From Xenoacremonium recifei (taxonomy: Eukaryota; Ascomycota; Sordariomycetes; Hypocreales; Nectriaceae): a stretch of DNA of 64,000 nt. Made by a program: the position numbers and the translations under genes. The stretch lies in the NCBI GenBank assembly GCA_012184525.1, contig WOFQ01000044.1, positions 62,001 to 126,000 of the forward strand, written 5' to 3'. This document shows positions 10,401 to 22,052 of the stretch, piece by piece; positions within the stretch are counted from its first letter, which is position 1; every line of letters starts with the position of its first letter. The notes under the pieces were generated by a model that saw nothing but the letters and a program-made list of their open reading frames with translations, was not told the origin of the DNA and did no database searches.

Positions 10401-13400
10401 GCGAGGTAACGCACTAAGGCACAATCCATGAGGCCTTGAGTTGGAGGGGCAAATGAGAAAAGAGAGTCGTGCTTACGGCTCCTGCAACCCTCTAGGTTTC
10501 CGCACGCTGCGGCTGGACGATCCGCGTTGTTTTCTCGTCAGGCTTGGGAGAGACCGGGGACCGACGGCAGAAACTCAGCAGCCACTGCGTTGCATCTCAT
10601 TTCCCGTTCCAGAAAAGTGAGAGGCTGGTCGACGCCCGGGATGGTGTGTTGAATGTGTCAATCAACGCCAGCTTCATGGCCGAGACCCTGTGACTGCGTG
10701 AGCCTCCGCACGTATTCCGTCCCGTGCTGCACGCATACAAGGGTATGCCACTTGCCAGACCCCTGCATGCACTGCCCATTGAACAACAATAGGACTGATA
10801 ACACGCGCTTGAACTCGTAGGAAACACGGTAGAGGCACTAGCTTCACCTTGTTGGGCGGTTTCTGTTCAATGTTTTGGTGTTGGTTCGTTTCTCCAGCTC
10901 GCAAGGCTGCATTTTCGCCATGCCGTTTCTAGCGCGAACGATCACAACAACACCACCCACAACCAACAGAACCAACGGGTTGCTTACCACAACAAAAACA
11001 ATAACAAACAACGCCACGGAGGGAAAAACTAACGCCAAGGCCATAGAAAAAGAAAGGCTTGAGGCAACAGACAGAGGGGGGCCAAGAACGAGAGAGGAGA
11101 AAAAAAGAGGAACCCGCAGCCTCGCCCAACGGCTTTCTCTCTCTCCAACCACCTCGATCTAGCTCTGCGCTGATCTACACTGCTTCCTCATGTGCAGTAG
11201 CCGCTGCAGCATCAGAACCGTTAGCAGCGCACCTGCAGATGCGGTTCCTTGCTCTGCGTCCCCGCTTCTATACAGCCTGCGTGCTGTACCCGTAGCCGTG
11301 CTCGTAATGTGTGTACCGCTCGTCGGCATTCTGTGCGTGTAAGTGGTAGGCGCACGCACGCAATTGACCAGGGTACCGGACGGACCACGCACAAAGCCTG
11401 AGCACCGTATGTCTCTTGGGTATCATCCCCTCCTCCCCGTGCTCTCTCTTCCTAGTGCGTGCCGCTGCTGGTGCTGCTTCTCATGACGTGTAAACGCTCG
11501 ATATGCGGCCGTCTTTGAGACCCCATCTCGACCGACAGGGTTGCAAGCAAGCAGGGGCGTGTCCGGCCCACTCTCGATGCGGCACAGGGACCATCATCGC
11601 CCTCCGTCCATCACATCCCTCTTTCGGCTCTGTTCTGCAGATTTCCCTGGTCGCATCATGCATTCTCTCCCAAGGTTCCGATGCGCAAGGCAACATACCC
11701 GCCTAAAACTCCACAGAACGGAGTGTGCTGTGATCGCCCTCACATACCGTGGGCGTAAGACTGGCCGCGGACTGTTCTGTTTGACATCTCCGAGGCTGTT
11801 GCTGGCGCCGGCTAGACAAACGGGCCTGGTTTGTACACTGCAGCTGTATGTATGCATACATCCCGCGCAGATAAACGGCTTTCGCTTCGTACGGCGTTTG
11901 TTGAACAATTGGGCTTCAATAGTCCTAGACTTCATCAGGCTCAGCAGTAGCCGTCCGTTGGACTAGCCACGCCTCAGGACCTAGGACCAGGTTAGAAGAG
12001 GGAGGGGGGTAGTATCTCTCTGTTCTTTCCCGTCACTTATTTGGACGACGCCGTGCTAGACCCCGCCGTCGCACCCGCGATAATGATTGTGCTGATTGCC
12101 GTCGTTCTGACAGCCGAGGGGAGGCCCCTGGCTTGGTCGCCCACCTCGCTACCACGGTCCGGCAACCGCCAACTGCCCCAAATCGGCCGAGATGGTGTAG
12201 GCGCGACAAAGGATCGGGAAACTCGTCTTCAGGCTGCCTCTCTCTGCCTCTTTCTCTTGTTGCCGTTCGTAACGCTGGGTGAGATGAGCATTTGCATTCG
12301 CCCCTCTCTCCACCCATTGGCCGCGATATTGGCCATGACATGCTTTTATGGCGTCGTGACATCGCACGATGATCAAGCGTCCCACAGCAGACCGGTGTCT
12401 TCTTGCTTGTCATCTCTTCCCGTCGACTCCTGTCGTGGCCCGTGCTGTGTCTCCGAAGGTGTGCATATCTCAGTCTGTCTCAGACGCTGGTCACCGCATC
12501 GCCGCCTCAAACGGTGCCTTTCACACCCCAGAGAGGGAGGGCCCCGGCGTTATGTCCCGTCCACCATGTGATGTGAGATGGGCTGGTCCATCGTGTGTTG
12601 TTCTCGACGCCGTCGACCATGCTTGGCCGCCCAGGATGGCCGCTCTTGGTGACCCTGGCCCCCAACCAATCAGTGTGGCAAAGCATCGCCTATGCGGCGA
12701 CAACAGAAACACGTCTGCCGCACGGGAAGACCCAGCCTCAACCCGCTTCAGCCCACCCCCAGGCTGGACTCCTCCTAGCCTGGTTCCTTGTCAGTTGTCT
12801 CCCCCACACTGCAAAACCCAAACCCCTCCAACTCTCTGACCTTGCAATCAGCGCTTCGCTGCTCTCTGTCTGCCTGAAAGCATGTAACCGCCCTCGTTGA
12901 TACACGGCAGGTAGACCGTAAGAGGAAACCGGTTGATCGTCGACCACCCGGAGCTCCCCCTGCCGCCCCTCGCTGGCGCGCATGTTGAGAACATTTCCCT
13001 CTGACCTCCGGCCCCTTTTGGCCCCGGGTCTTTTGCCGTCCTCAACATGTACACGCGCCCAGCTAACTAGCAGTTGTGCGAGGAGCTGGGCCGCTCCATA
13101 TTCTTTGAGACATGTCCTAGCCCTCCTCGCCGACCCCTCAGCCCCCCCATCCATCCCCCTCTTGCGCCCCCCATCCCTCACCAACACGCAGGATGGACGC
13201 TCCTCTTGCCGGGCCAGTTGTTCTGGTTCTCAATGCACGGATCGTGTTTCCCCATTGGCTCCAGTACGATTCGATACCCTTCGATTCTCCAGTCGGCGAC
13301 CAGGCTCCACGCATCTCTTTCCCAACACATGATTTGCAGCAACCCAGGAGTTCGGTTCAAAACTTTGACGAGCAGGAACTCGTTCGCCTGGCCGGCTCTG

Positions 13401-16400
13401 GGGCTCGGGCTCGGGGCTCATTGGGCGCCTAAAGCTGAGGAATTTTCTAGTCCGTCTCCATCCGACCGTAGTTGGTTGACTGGGTCTGAGGGCGGCCAGT
13501 TTGCAAGGCCCATCAAGTATGGACGTAGGACGCAAAACGGTCCATTGAAACACGGCCGAATCTGGGGCCCTGCAATCTGCAACTGAGCCTCTATGCCTGT
13601 CATGCGTCAATTGCCCTGTGCCCTGCAACCCTTTGGCGCTATAGGCAAGGCTAGATATGTACGCTGGCAGGCAAGGCAACGAGCGTCGACTCCGATGTGG
13701 TTGCAATTGGTGTGGCGGTTGCGTAGAACGTGCACACTGCAAGACTTCAAGCGCCCACCGGGTTCCGCATCTACATCTGTGCAGTAGGTCCGTCATAGCG
13801 TGTAATCCATGGTCCGTAGCGTGCACTGCCTTGTCACGGCCTGGCCATCTCATAGATCCGCCGAACCATTCTCGGCTCTAGTGCCGGCCCCCCCATGGAT
13901 GATGGTGTCGGGCAGGGCTCGTCGTGAGTTGAGTCAAGTTCCCTTGACTTGCTTGATCTGCCGTCGCTCAACTGTCCTCGTTTCGTCACTGCTCGACACG
14001 ATCATCAAAGTGAAGCCCTCAAAACGGCCCGGCCCGGTCATTAAAGCCGGCCCGTTGCCAGGAGATCCATTTCGGTCCAGAGTGTGGATCAATTCATCCA
14101 TGGTCAGGGCGAGCATCGACCGACCAGGGGCGCGTGCGAAGACCGGGGCCGATGGTGGTGTACTCTGTATAAGCCTAGAAGGGAGTGGTGGTGGTCGCCG
14201 GCGGTTGCGGCATCGACGACGGAGTAAAACAAACAATCACTGGCCTCGTAATCGGCCAGGCTCTATTGCACATCTCCCCATCTTCCTCCTGGAGAAAACC
14301 GCTTCTTGCCCCTCCCCTCCCCTCCGCCACCGTCTGTTGTACTTCTCCAGCGACTTAGGCGGCGCTACCCTTGAAGATTCGACGCGAGCCTCGCAGCATC
14401 ACCCCGAGCCCAACAATGCCCAACGCAACTCGTGATTGCTTGAGACTCCCGTAGGTACCCCTCTGGTCCTGGTGTATGCTGTGATCTATGCAAGCTGCGA
14501 AGTTGTCACGTCTGACTTCAACCGCCCCCGAATGCAAGCTTGTCCTAAATCAGAAGGACAACTCATCATGCTCTCTTCGGCCGCTTGTTGAGATTGCTGC
14601 GGAGTGTTGTCCAATGCATGCTTGCTTACATGCCTGCCGGCAATCTCTCAGCCATATCTGGCTTGCTGGTCAAGCGGACAGGCTCCATGCCAGCTGTTCC
14701 CGTCCTGATCCGCGTCCCGGACCCAGAGCAAATGGGTGTTGAGGGTGCTGCCGACAAATGTAGTTGCAACTGACTCCATTACGACGTCAACCTAGAGCAC
14801 AATTCTCCACTAGGACTCCATTGAGGCTGCATGTTTAATGATGATCGCGTGGTTGTCGTCTTTCAACAGGCTCATGGCAGTGTATCAGCTCCCCTCTTTT
14901 GTAATTCACCGGCGCGAAGCTTTTGTACCTCATGTTGTTATTGGGATCCCGCTGACGGAGCATAGGCTCACGGAGTGCCGAGATCTTGTCTCATGCATGC
15001 ACCAGCAGCATGACTCAATGAGTTGGCCCTAGACACTCCGCATTTCTTGTCGGTACTTGGTCTTGGAGATGGAGTCGCCTAGTCCAATGAGAGTGTCGTG
15101 CCTTTTAGGTAGGGTGTAGGTAGAGTGGTGTAGGTGCTGACAGTCGATCCATTGTGACGACGTTTTCCCCTGGTGCATAGCGCCGCGCCTCTTTTAGCTT
15201 GCCCACGAGACCGCATGAGCCGGAATCAAGCACGGTCTTTGGCAAGGCGTCCAAAATGAGGCGGCAGAGGAAAGGATAGGATATTTGAATGGTGACAGAG
15301 ACTGCAGGGTGGAGAAGTAGGATGTGATGAGCAGAGGCCACATTGCGAAGCCCCCATCAGAGGCGCTGTGGAAGCGAGAGGACGCAGGAGACTTGGTTGA
15401 TCAAGGGGCCAGAAGAGCGTCGCCACGTTGTCCTGCTTCCTGTACCTATCCCAAGGCGGGCAGGCCCTGGTTTTGCCTTTGAGCCCTTGATGACGACGGT
15501 TGCCTGTAGCCCCTGAACAGGCCAATCGCGGAGGGGCCAGAAAGTGTAGATTCATGTGAGTCGAAAGCCATGCACGAAAACCACGATGCAAACGAGCTGG
15601 ATCCTTATCTGACACCGCTATACAGACTTGCAGGAGACGCAAGCTCTCGGCCAGTCAAGCTCGAGTGATTCAAGATGCGCTGAGAGGCTGTTGCCAGCAA
15701 GACTGCCTCAGAGCCCAGGGCGCTAATGCATGAACACCATGGAGAAGAGTCCGAGAGCCACCATTAGCTATAAGTTATGGAGAATGAACCAAACGGGCGA
15801 GTCTCCGTCGGAGGTATCGCAGATGTGATCAACGTGGGCTGCTGCCACTGCTTGCGGGCTGAGTTGTGATGTGTTCAGCTGGGGGCGTGAGGGTCAACAC
15901 TCCGCAGTCTCGAAGCGGGAGACTCGGGGGAGGCAACATCCGCGAGCATCGAGACCCGAGGGAACGTAACAGAGACCCTGAGGGCTTCAGTGGCCCTCCT
16001 GGGAGGGAGCCTGCTGGAAAGTTAGTCGTAATGTCAATATCGAATGAGTTTGCGCTCCGCGTTCTCTGTAGGTCTCGTTTTCTTTGAGACGGCCTCCACC
16101 ACAGGACACACCCAATTTCAAGGCAAGAGGGCTCAAAAAGCAAGCATCACGGCTTTCCAATGCAGAGCCCTGGGTACCAGGACGGAGTCTGCCCGGATTG
16201 GTAGATAACACGGACCCCCTCTCCTTAGCCACGCTGCCGTCAAGCCTCAGCAGCAGCCCAGCCTCAACGAGACGAACCACAGCCCTGGTTCTCACCGAAA
16301 TCGACATCAACAGCCTGTAAGCGGTCAGGATCCCCTTGTTTCCTGACACTTGTCCGTCCTCGGGACGAACCATGAAGCCCCACAGCGGCCGCAGATCGAG

Positions 16401-17765
16401 ACACCCCCTTATGTGCACTGAGAGAGAGAGACCCGGCCGAGGCCCGCAGCGGGAACGAAACAGGGTTTCCTGGCAATAACATGGCCAATCCTGAGACCTA
16501 AGCTATGCATGAGAGCCGTACGGAGTTGCCCACGGCGTGTTGTGGTGGAAGAAACAAAGCAAGACCAGCCTCAATGCCCAATCGCGAGCTAGGTCAAAAG
16601 GGGGGGAGGAGCATCGGGTCGGGGGCGAATCGTAAATGCAAAGTGCAACACAAAGTCCTTTCCCAGGAGATTCTCTCATGTTGGCTGCCTCCACAGGCCC
16701 TGTCCTGTGCCCATCTTGTTCTCTTGTACCGCGTAGTATCTCGAGGTGTGTGGGGTGTAGGGGGCTGCTATTGCGCTGTTGCTGGGGTTCCATGTCACTC
16801 GAGCCGTCATCAACGTGGCAAGTGACCACCGGCCTTGTTAATCAAACCCACTATCGTAGAGGAAAGAACAAACAGAATGATGGGGTCGGGAGAGAAGAGT
16901 GATAGAGGATGACAAGAATAGAAAGGCAAGGCGGGCTGGCAGTATACCGCTTTGGGCTAGAATTCGATGCTGCAGGGTATCGAGCGCAAGACCAGTGTCA
17001 CAACCCCTCCTGGTCAGGAACGGAAGTTATACACCCCGCGAGAGACGGGGGTGTCGCATGGCCGGGGGGGTGTGGCGGATGTCGATGGGAGGTCCGTATC
17101 GGGCTCGAAGTACGGATACCCAATCCACGTATCAAGCCCTCTTTTATCCCGCAGAAAGCAGCACGATGATTGAGGACTCGTTGGCCCGTGTGAGGAAAGG
17201 CGTTTGTTGGTCGCGGAAGTCCCACTGTGGATGACTAGGAAAGACGTTGGATGGATGGATAAAGGGACGACGATCGAACGGGAAGGTTCTGGCCGGAGAA
17301 GTATAAGTTAGCCAGAGTGCCCTCTGTTGTTGATGAAGTTGAGAGACCCATCCTCCTAGGAAAGAGACTAGAGAACGAAACCGACAACCCAGGGCGACAA
17401 CTGGCAAGCTTACCTTGAAAGAGCTTCGAGGGGAAGAAAAAAAAAAAGACAGAGAGGCCTGCGAGTGACTGCCGATTTGATATCGCATCAGCCTCCATCG
17501 ACTGAGAATCGTTGTGTCCGTCTGAAGCATTCCGTTGCTAGCAACACGATTCCTATCGAATCTTGAATTCGCCAAGTCGTGGTAAGTGGTCTCCCCTCCC
17601 AGCTGTGCCGTCATCCCTTGAGGACGGAATTTGACACGTCTGGACTGGGGAATGGGCCCGAAAATGGTGAGGAGTCTCGCTGGCTAACCAGGTTATTGCT
17701 CTGCAGAGACGAACCATTGCCTGCCCAGCCTCCGCCCCCTCGCCACCGGCCGTTGAGACCCAACC
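7449..17765. other. 10.3-kb interval with no convincing gene
   Basis: I read both strands and found no frame with family resemblance, no plausible chain of exons and no tRNA or rRNA. Reading frames present are short, and many overlap on both strands with Arg/Ser/Pro-rich random character. The sequence is not AT-rich and has no long repeats by eye. It contains short motifs typical of fungal upstream DNA: CCTAGGTACC-like boxes near 8750 and 9015, and GGAA repeats near 8720. At the right end a 5' UTR intron belongs to the next gene. It may be an extended regulatory region or hold noncoding RNAs. Confidence 0.45.
17582..17706 (+). other. Probable 5' UTR intron of the small Cys-rich gene
   Basis: A GTAAGT donor at 17582, a GCTAAC branch near 17683 and a CTGCAG acceptor ending at 17706 form a 125-bp intron. 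It lies 59 bases before the ATG at 17766. It shows that transcription begins further upstream in the otherwise empty interval. Confidence 0.55.
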
Positions 17766-18116
17766 ATGTGCTACTTCGAGCAAACCCGCTGGGCATGCGG
17801 CTACTGGCGCTGGGGCCATTTCAGACAGCAGTGCAATAAGGAGTACCGCATGGGCGAGACCTGCGGACTCAAGCTGGTCTATGAGACAAAAACCATCCGG
17901 GACAATTGCAAGCTTTGCCATGATACTGAGAAGAAGCAGCGACGGTACGACAAGATGTACCGCGATGTGCAGCGTTGGCAGCGCGAGGGCAACCGAACCG
18001 CCACTATTGAACGAACGTGCATCGAGATGCATGATGTGATGGGACAGATCTATCGGTTGAGAGAGGAACATGACCACAGGCTACAATCTCTCGGACAGGT
18101 ACGTAAGCCCGTTTGA
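17766..18116 (+). CDS. Small conserved fungal Cys-rich, Trp-rich protein
   Basis: The open frame gives 116 residues. The N-terminus reads MCYFEQTRWACGYWRWGHFR and continues with QQCNKEYRMGETCGLKLVYE. Cysteines fall at 2, 11, 24, 34, 48 and 51, the last pair as C-K-L-C. A basic, probably helical C-terminal half follows (KKQRRYDKMYRDVQRWQREG). I recognise this opening from conserved small proteins of filamentous ascomycetes that have no assigned function. Zinc binding is possible from the Cys pattern but not shown. A consensus donor (GTACGT at 18099), an ACTGAC branch and a TTTTAG acceptor ending at 18260 would splice the last codon straight onto a TGA, giving 111 residues instead. Both ends keep the conserved part. 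The gene lies alone between two long gene-free intervals and has a spliced 5' leader. Confidence 0.75.
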   Translation: MCYFEQTRWACGYWRWGHFRQQCNKEYRMGETCGLKLVYETKTIRDNCKLCHDTEKKQRRYDKMYRDVQRWQREGNRTATIERTCIEMHDVMGQIYRLREEHDHRLQSLGQVRKPV

Positions 18117-20440
18117 TGAGAGTGAGCGCAAACAGGAGGAAGTGTGCGCCACAGACAAAGAAAGAGATGGGGATGACTGTTGTTTCGCAAAGCGGACAAA
18201 TAGGGCGCAAAAGGTGAACCATTCTTGACAGACAGTAGTGACTGACTTGTGCTGTTTTAGTGAAAACACATAGGGGGAAGCGGCTCACAGGACGCTGCAG
18301 ACGTCTGCAAGTCAGCCGAAAGTGCAATAGAGCCGAACACCATGCAGCAAAGGAGTCATTCGATGGGAACGGGGAGTGATGCCCCTCCTTGGAGGACAAG
18401 TTCTAGTCCATACACTCTGCTTTAGCGATGGACGCCGGTCCTTTTCTTTTCAGGCCTAGGTAAGAGAGGCAAGTCGACTTTTCGCGGTAAAGGGCAAAAC
18501 CCGATGAAAGCAAAACGCTTGGAACGGATCATCTTCTTTTTTGTACGGACGGGCATTTCAGGAATTGGTTGGGTTAGGGTCTTTGGCTTTCCTTTGTTGG
18601 GGAATTTTTTGTCGGTTCATTTCGTAGGCTTTTCGTGCTCCTCCCTTGAACAGGGTTTTGATCAAGAGAACTATCCTCTCTGCATTTTCGCTATGGTCTA
18701 AAACCAGATCGAACTCGGCGTGATAGGGCGGCACAAGGTCTTGCGGGACTTCGGAGTGGACCGTCGATGCTGGAAGATCATGGCCGCTTCTACGTGCGGC
18801 ACGATGACGAAGAAGCTCGGCGGGGTGCGGCCCTGGGTCCGGGATAGAGGGATGAAGGCGGGCGAGGACCCAAAGAGACATGAGGGCCGGGGACGAAGTC
18901 GGTAAAGACAGGACATATGAATGGTCCGGCGAGGAAGAAATGAGCGGACGGTCTTAGGTAGGATGCTCGGCTCTGCCGTGTTTTTCCCTCATCAGGGCCC
19001 ATGCGAAGCAACCCATCTGACGGAGCTTTTCCCTTGCCTATCGGGGTATGGGGAGCCATGTCCAATCCCGGGCTGACGAATGAGGGCTGGATGCATCGAT
19101 GCAGGTGCGCAAGCACGAGGGTGGTGCGGAGCCCGATCTGGAGATTCCTTGGGCCGGCAGAGGTCTGATCTGTATGCGGTGAGGAGAAAGGAGATGTGGA
19201 AGAGCCACTGAGAAGGAAGATCGTCCCAGAGAATATTCCTTTAGGTCAACTGAACATCATACTGTCCTTGATCAAGAGGCGCGGAAACCTGGTCAGCATC
19301 ATGCAGGCTGTGAGTGAGTGAGGTGGAGTAGACGAGGGCTTGACGTCTTGGCCGGGTATTGGAGAGGGACGGTCAACGGTGCCTAGTCTCCATGGAGAAA
19401 GTGTCCGTCTGTCACTGTGGTCCTCGGTTCTTCCTCTGGGGTCGGCTGCTCCCCTCAGACAGGTAGAGGCTCGCTTCTAGTTCCCGTCTGGTGGTGTTGA
19501 GACCCATTCCGAGGTATGACCCCCGTCCCCTCCCGTTGCGAACAAGAGACCCTGGGCTGCAAAGGATCCCGAAAGCTTGGTAAGAGAGCGGGATCCAGCA
19601 CCCTGTCTAGGGGAACCCTTTCCATCGGAACCCATGCAGGTCGTATCGACGGTGCGAGCCGAAGCCGGAGAAAGTCAAGCTAAAACGAGGGCCGACGGCA
19701 AGCTAGATGGCGGTTTCTTCGCTATGTTAATATTCTCCACTGGGAGAGAGTGTGTGCACGTGTCTGATGCTAAATGGGCGTGTTGTGAGCACGGTTATGT
19801 AGTGGTCGTCCCGCCTTTAACACAGCAAAAGTCAATTTTCTTGCCCAAAGGTTAGGGTTCGGGTTATGATTAAATGTTTGGGTTATGGGGGTCAATGTTA
19901 GAGGTGTAATCAGGTGTTCGAGTTGTGGCTAAGGGTCAGGGTTTATGGTATGTCCTGATGATGCGATAATAAAGCATCTCGCTGAAATGTGGTGCGGCTG
20001 TGTCTGTTAGAGTCGATGGCTGGTGGGTAGGAATTAGACCATGTAGGGTTGGCTGGACCCAGCTTCAAGAGAAAAATTGTGTGAAATTCGATTGGTGTGT
20101 CTGGTCTGTACAAATCCACCTCCTGGTCACCTCAATATAGTCTGTAACTCCGTAAACCGAGAAAGGAAAAAGGAAAAGGCCGCGATCTAGGCGAGAGCCG
20201 CCGGTTGCAGTGGCGGTGGTAGTGACGATAATTTTTCGCTCTTGTTGAGATCGAATCTAGGGCGGTGAGACCGGCTCCTTTCCACAACGTAAATTTTTTT
20301 TAACGTGCGACAACATGCTCCGATAACCCGGGCGCTGGAGTCGTTCGTCATGCAGTGTGTCGGCAGTCCTTCCCATTCGAGGCACCAACCGAAGAATATC
20401 TCATAAGTGTATGTTCAGAAGGATCGTGCTAGTGTATCAA
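18117..20440. other. Gene-free interval of about 2.3 kb
   Basis: No coding exon is supported. The left end includes the possible last intron and 3' UTR of the small Cys-rich gene. Near 19855-19945 there is a stretch of loosely related GGGTTA-like words, too irregular to call telomeric. The right end is the 3' side of the LAMTOR1-like gene. Confidence 0.45.
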
Positions 20441-21054
20441 TCATTTCATAGCCGCAGCGGCGTCGGCAAAGGTCCCCACGAGAGGTCCATCATCAGCTTC
20501 GAGCGTCTTGACGCTGGTCTGTCCGTTTTTCTGCATCTCGATGTTCTCGTCTTCTGGCAGCCAGTCGACCTTCACACCGGCTGGCGGGCTCTCGCCTTGA
20601 GTGTTCAGTTTTGAGATGAGATGTTGGTATCGAGCCAGTCGGGCGCCCTGGCCGGCGTATGCGAAAGGTGTGGAAGCGCCTCGGGGTGCCGTCTCTTGAG
20701 GAGCGATTTCGAAGATGTCGACCATGTTGCTGGGTCAAGTCAGTACAAGGAGCATAGACAATTGGTATCGAACTGGTTTCGAGTAGAACGCACTTGGAAG
20801 TCTTTGCCACTACTCTCTGCAGAGCTTCGTTCTCTCGCTGCACCTCAAGCGTATCGTTTTCGCCAGGCAAGTTCTGGTCCCCAAAACTGCCATACTGGAT
20901 TCCGTTGGCGTCGTCGTACAGAAGTCGGTCCTCCTCATCCTAGAAGCCATTGTCAGCGTGTGCCTTGGTATATGTCTGTCGCGCAAGCAGTGAGACTGAC
21001 CTCGTCGTAGGCGTCACTTTCGCGGCGGCCCAAGCATGATGCGCAAGCTCCCAT
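20441..21054 (-). CDS. LAMTOR1/Meh1 (Ego1)-like lysosomal TORC1 scaffold
   Basis: Exons 21001-21054, 20794-20939 and 20441-20729 (minus strand) join to 162 residues. The start MGACASCLGRRES carries Gly2 for N-myristoylation and Cys4 and Cys7 for palmitoylation, the lipid anchor typical of this family. It is followed by EDRLLYDDANGIQYGSFGD and QRENEALQRVVAKTSNNMVD, then FEIAPQE, the core of the LAMTOR domain. Known family role: Ragulator/EGO subunit that holds the Rag/Gtr GTPases on the vacuole or lysosome membrane so that amino acids can activate TORC1. The splice at TSN|NMVD restores a conserved segment that neither exon has alone. The short exon-rich layout is normal for fungal orthologues. 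It is transcribed away from the secreted repeat protein gene. Confidence 0.85.
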
Positions 21055-22052
21055 GATGGCCTTGCCACACTCGAGTGCGCATAGCAGTCGAGAACTGGGC
21101 TGGGCTGGGATGAAGTCGAAGAAGAAGAATGATGGAAAAGAGTGGAAGGCCTAGGTTCGAACTTCGCTAGACCATGCCCGCTTGTCGTCGTTCAGGCAGC
21201 GACCTCGTGATACTCTCGTCGTCTGGTCGCAGCTTCCTCTTCGACGAGATTACCCAGTGGGTCTCGACGTGGGGTGTCCAGAAGCGGCAGCGCAACGGGT
21301 AAACCTCGGACCGCGTCTGGTACCCGTCTGCTGGGATGTGAAGCCACCTTGAACCAACAACATCTCTTCTGATCACCTTCATGATCGTGGTTGTCGTGCT
21401 GCCGATGCGATTATCGCTGTTCAAGTGTGCGGCTCGATGCAAGATATCGATTCCGGAGTCGGAGAAACAGTTTCCCGGATGACGTCGGTCGTGGACCTTC
21501 AGCAGCCCTTCAAGGGGGCGGCTCGCCCTGAATATCGTCTCTTGGGCGAATCTGTATCCACTCCCGTTGCCCTTTTGGTCTTGAAGGACTCAATACTCGC
21601 TAATAGTGCTCCCTAGATGCTCTACTTTCTATTGCCTAGCCCGTGAGACCATTGTCTGGGCAGAGGCCTAGTGCCTCACTCTCGGTTGACGGAAACCTCC
21701 TTCTTTGCCTTGCCCGCGGTTGAAGGGAAACTGTTCAATCCCTATATTGCCAGTGCATTCTCTGTCGATCAAGTCTGGTCCGAAACCTCCTTCAACAGTA
21801 TCTGGGAGTTTCCACAATATATCCAATAATGTATCCCATTAACTGCCCCATCCCCCTTTGCCCTTCATCAACACAGAGGACAAGATGGACAGTTATAAGG
21901 AAGTAGTCTTCCTACCTTGCTCTGTCCCTCATTCCTTTTTCAACAAGTCAGAAGATTCACACCAGTAGCACCTCCGCGCAGACATCTTGCAAGCGCAGTT
22001 GCCCCATCTTCTCTCCGTTCTCTTGAGTAATTCCCTTTTTCGTCTCAACACG
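21055..22052. promoter_or_regulatory. Divergent upstream region of the LAMTOR1-like and secreted protein genes
   Basis: About 1 kb separates the two start codons on opposite strands. Short frames here have no protein character. A CT-rich leader with several possible ATGs precedes 22053. The upstream in-frame ATG at 21987 would add 22 residues ahead of the signal peptide and is not favoured. Confidence 0.45.

Noticed and set aside
10844..11152. Hydrophobic 102-codon frame on the minus strand
   Set aside because: The hydrophobic run comes from an ACA/CAA-rich stretch; no conserved motif, no neighbouring exon and an equally long frame on the other strand.
19850..19945. GGGTTA-rich stretch resembling telomere repeats
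   Set aside because: Only one true TTAGGG is present and the other words are irregular; not an interstitial telomere array.
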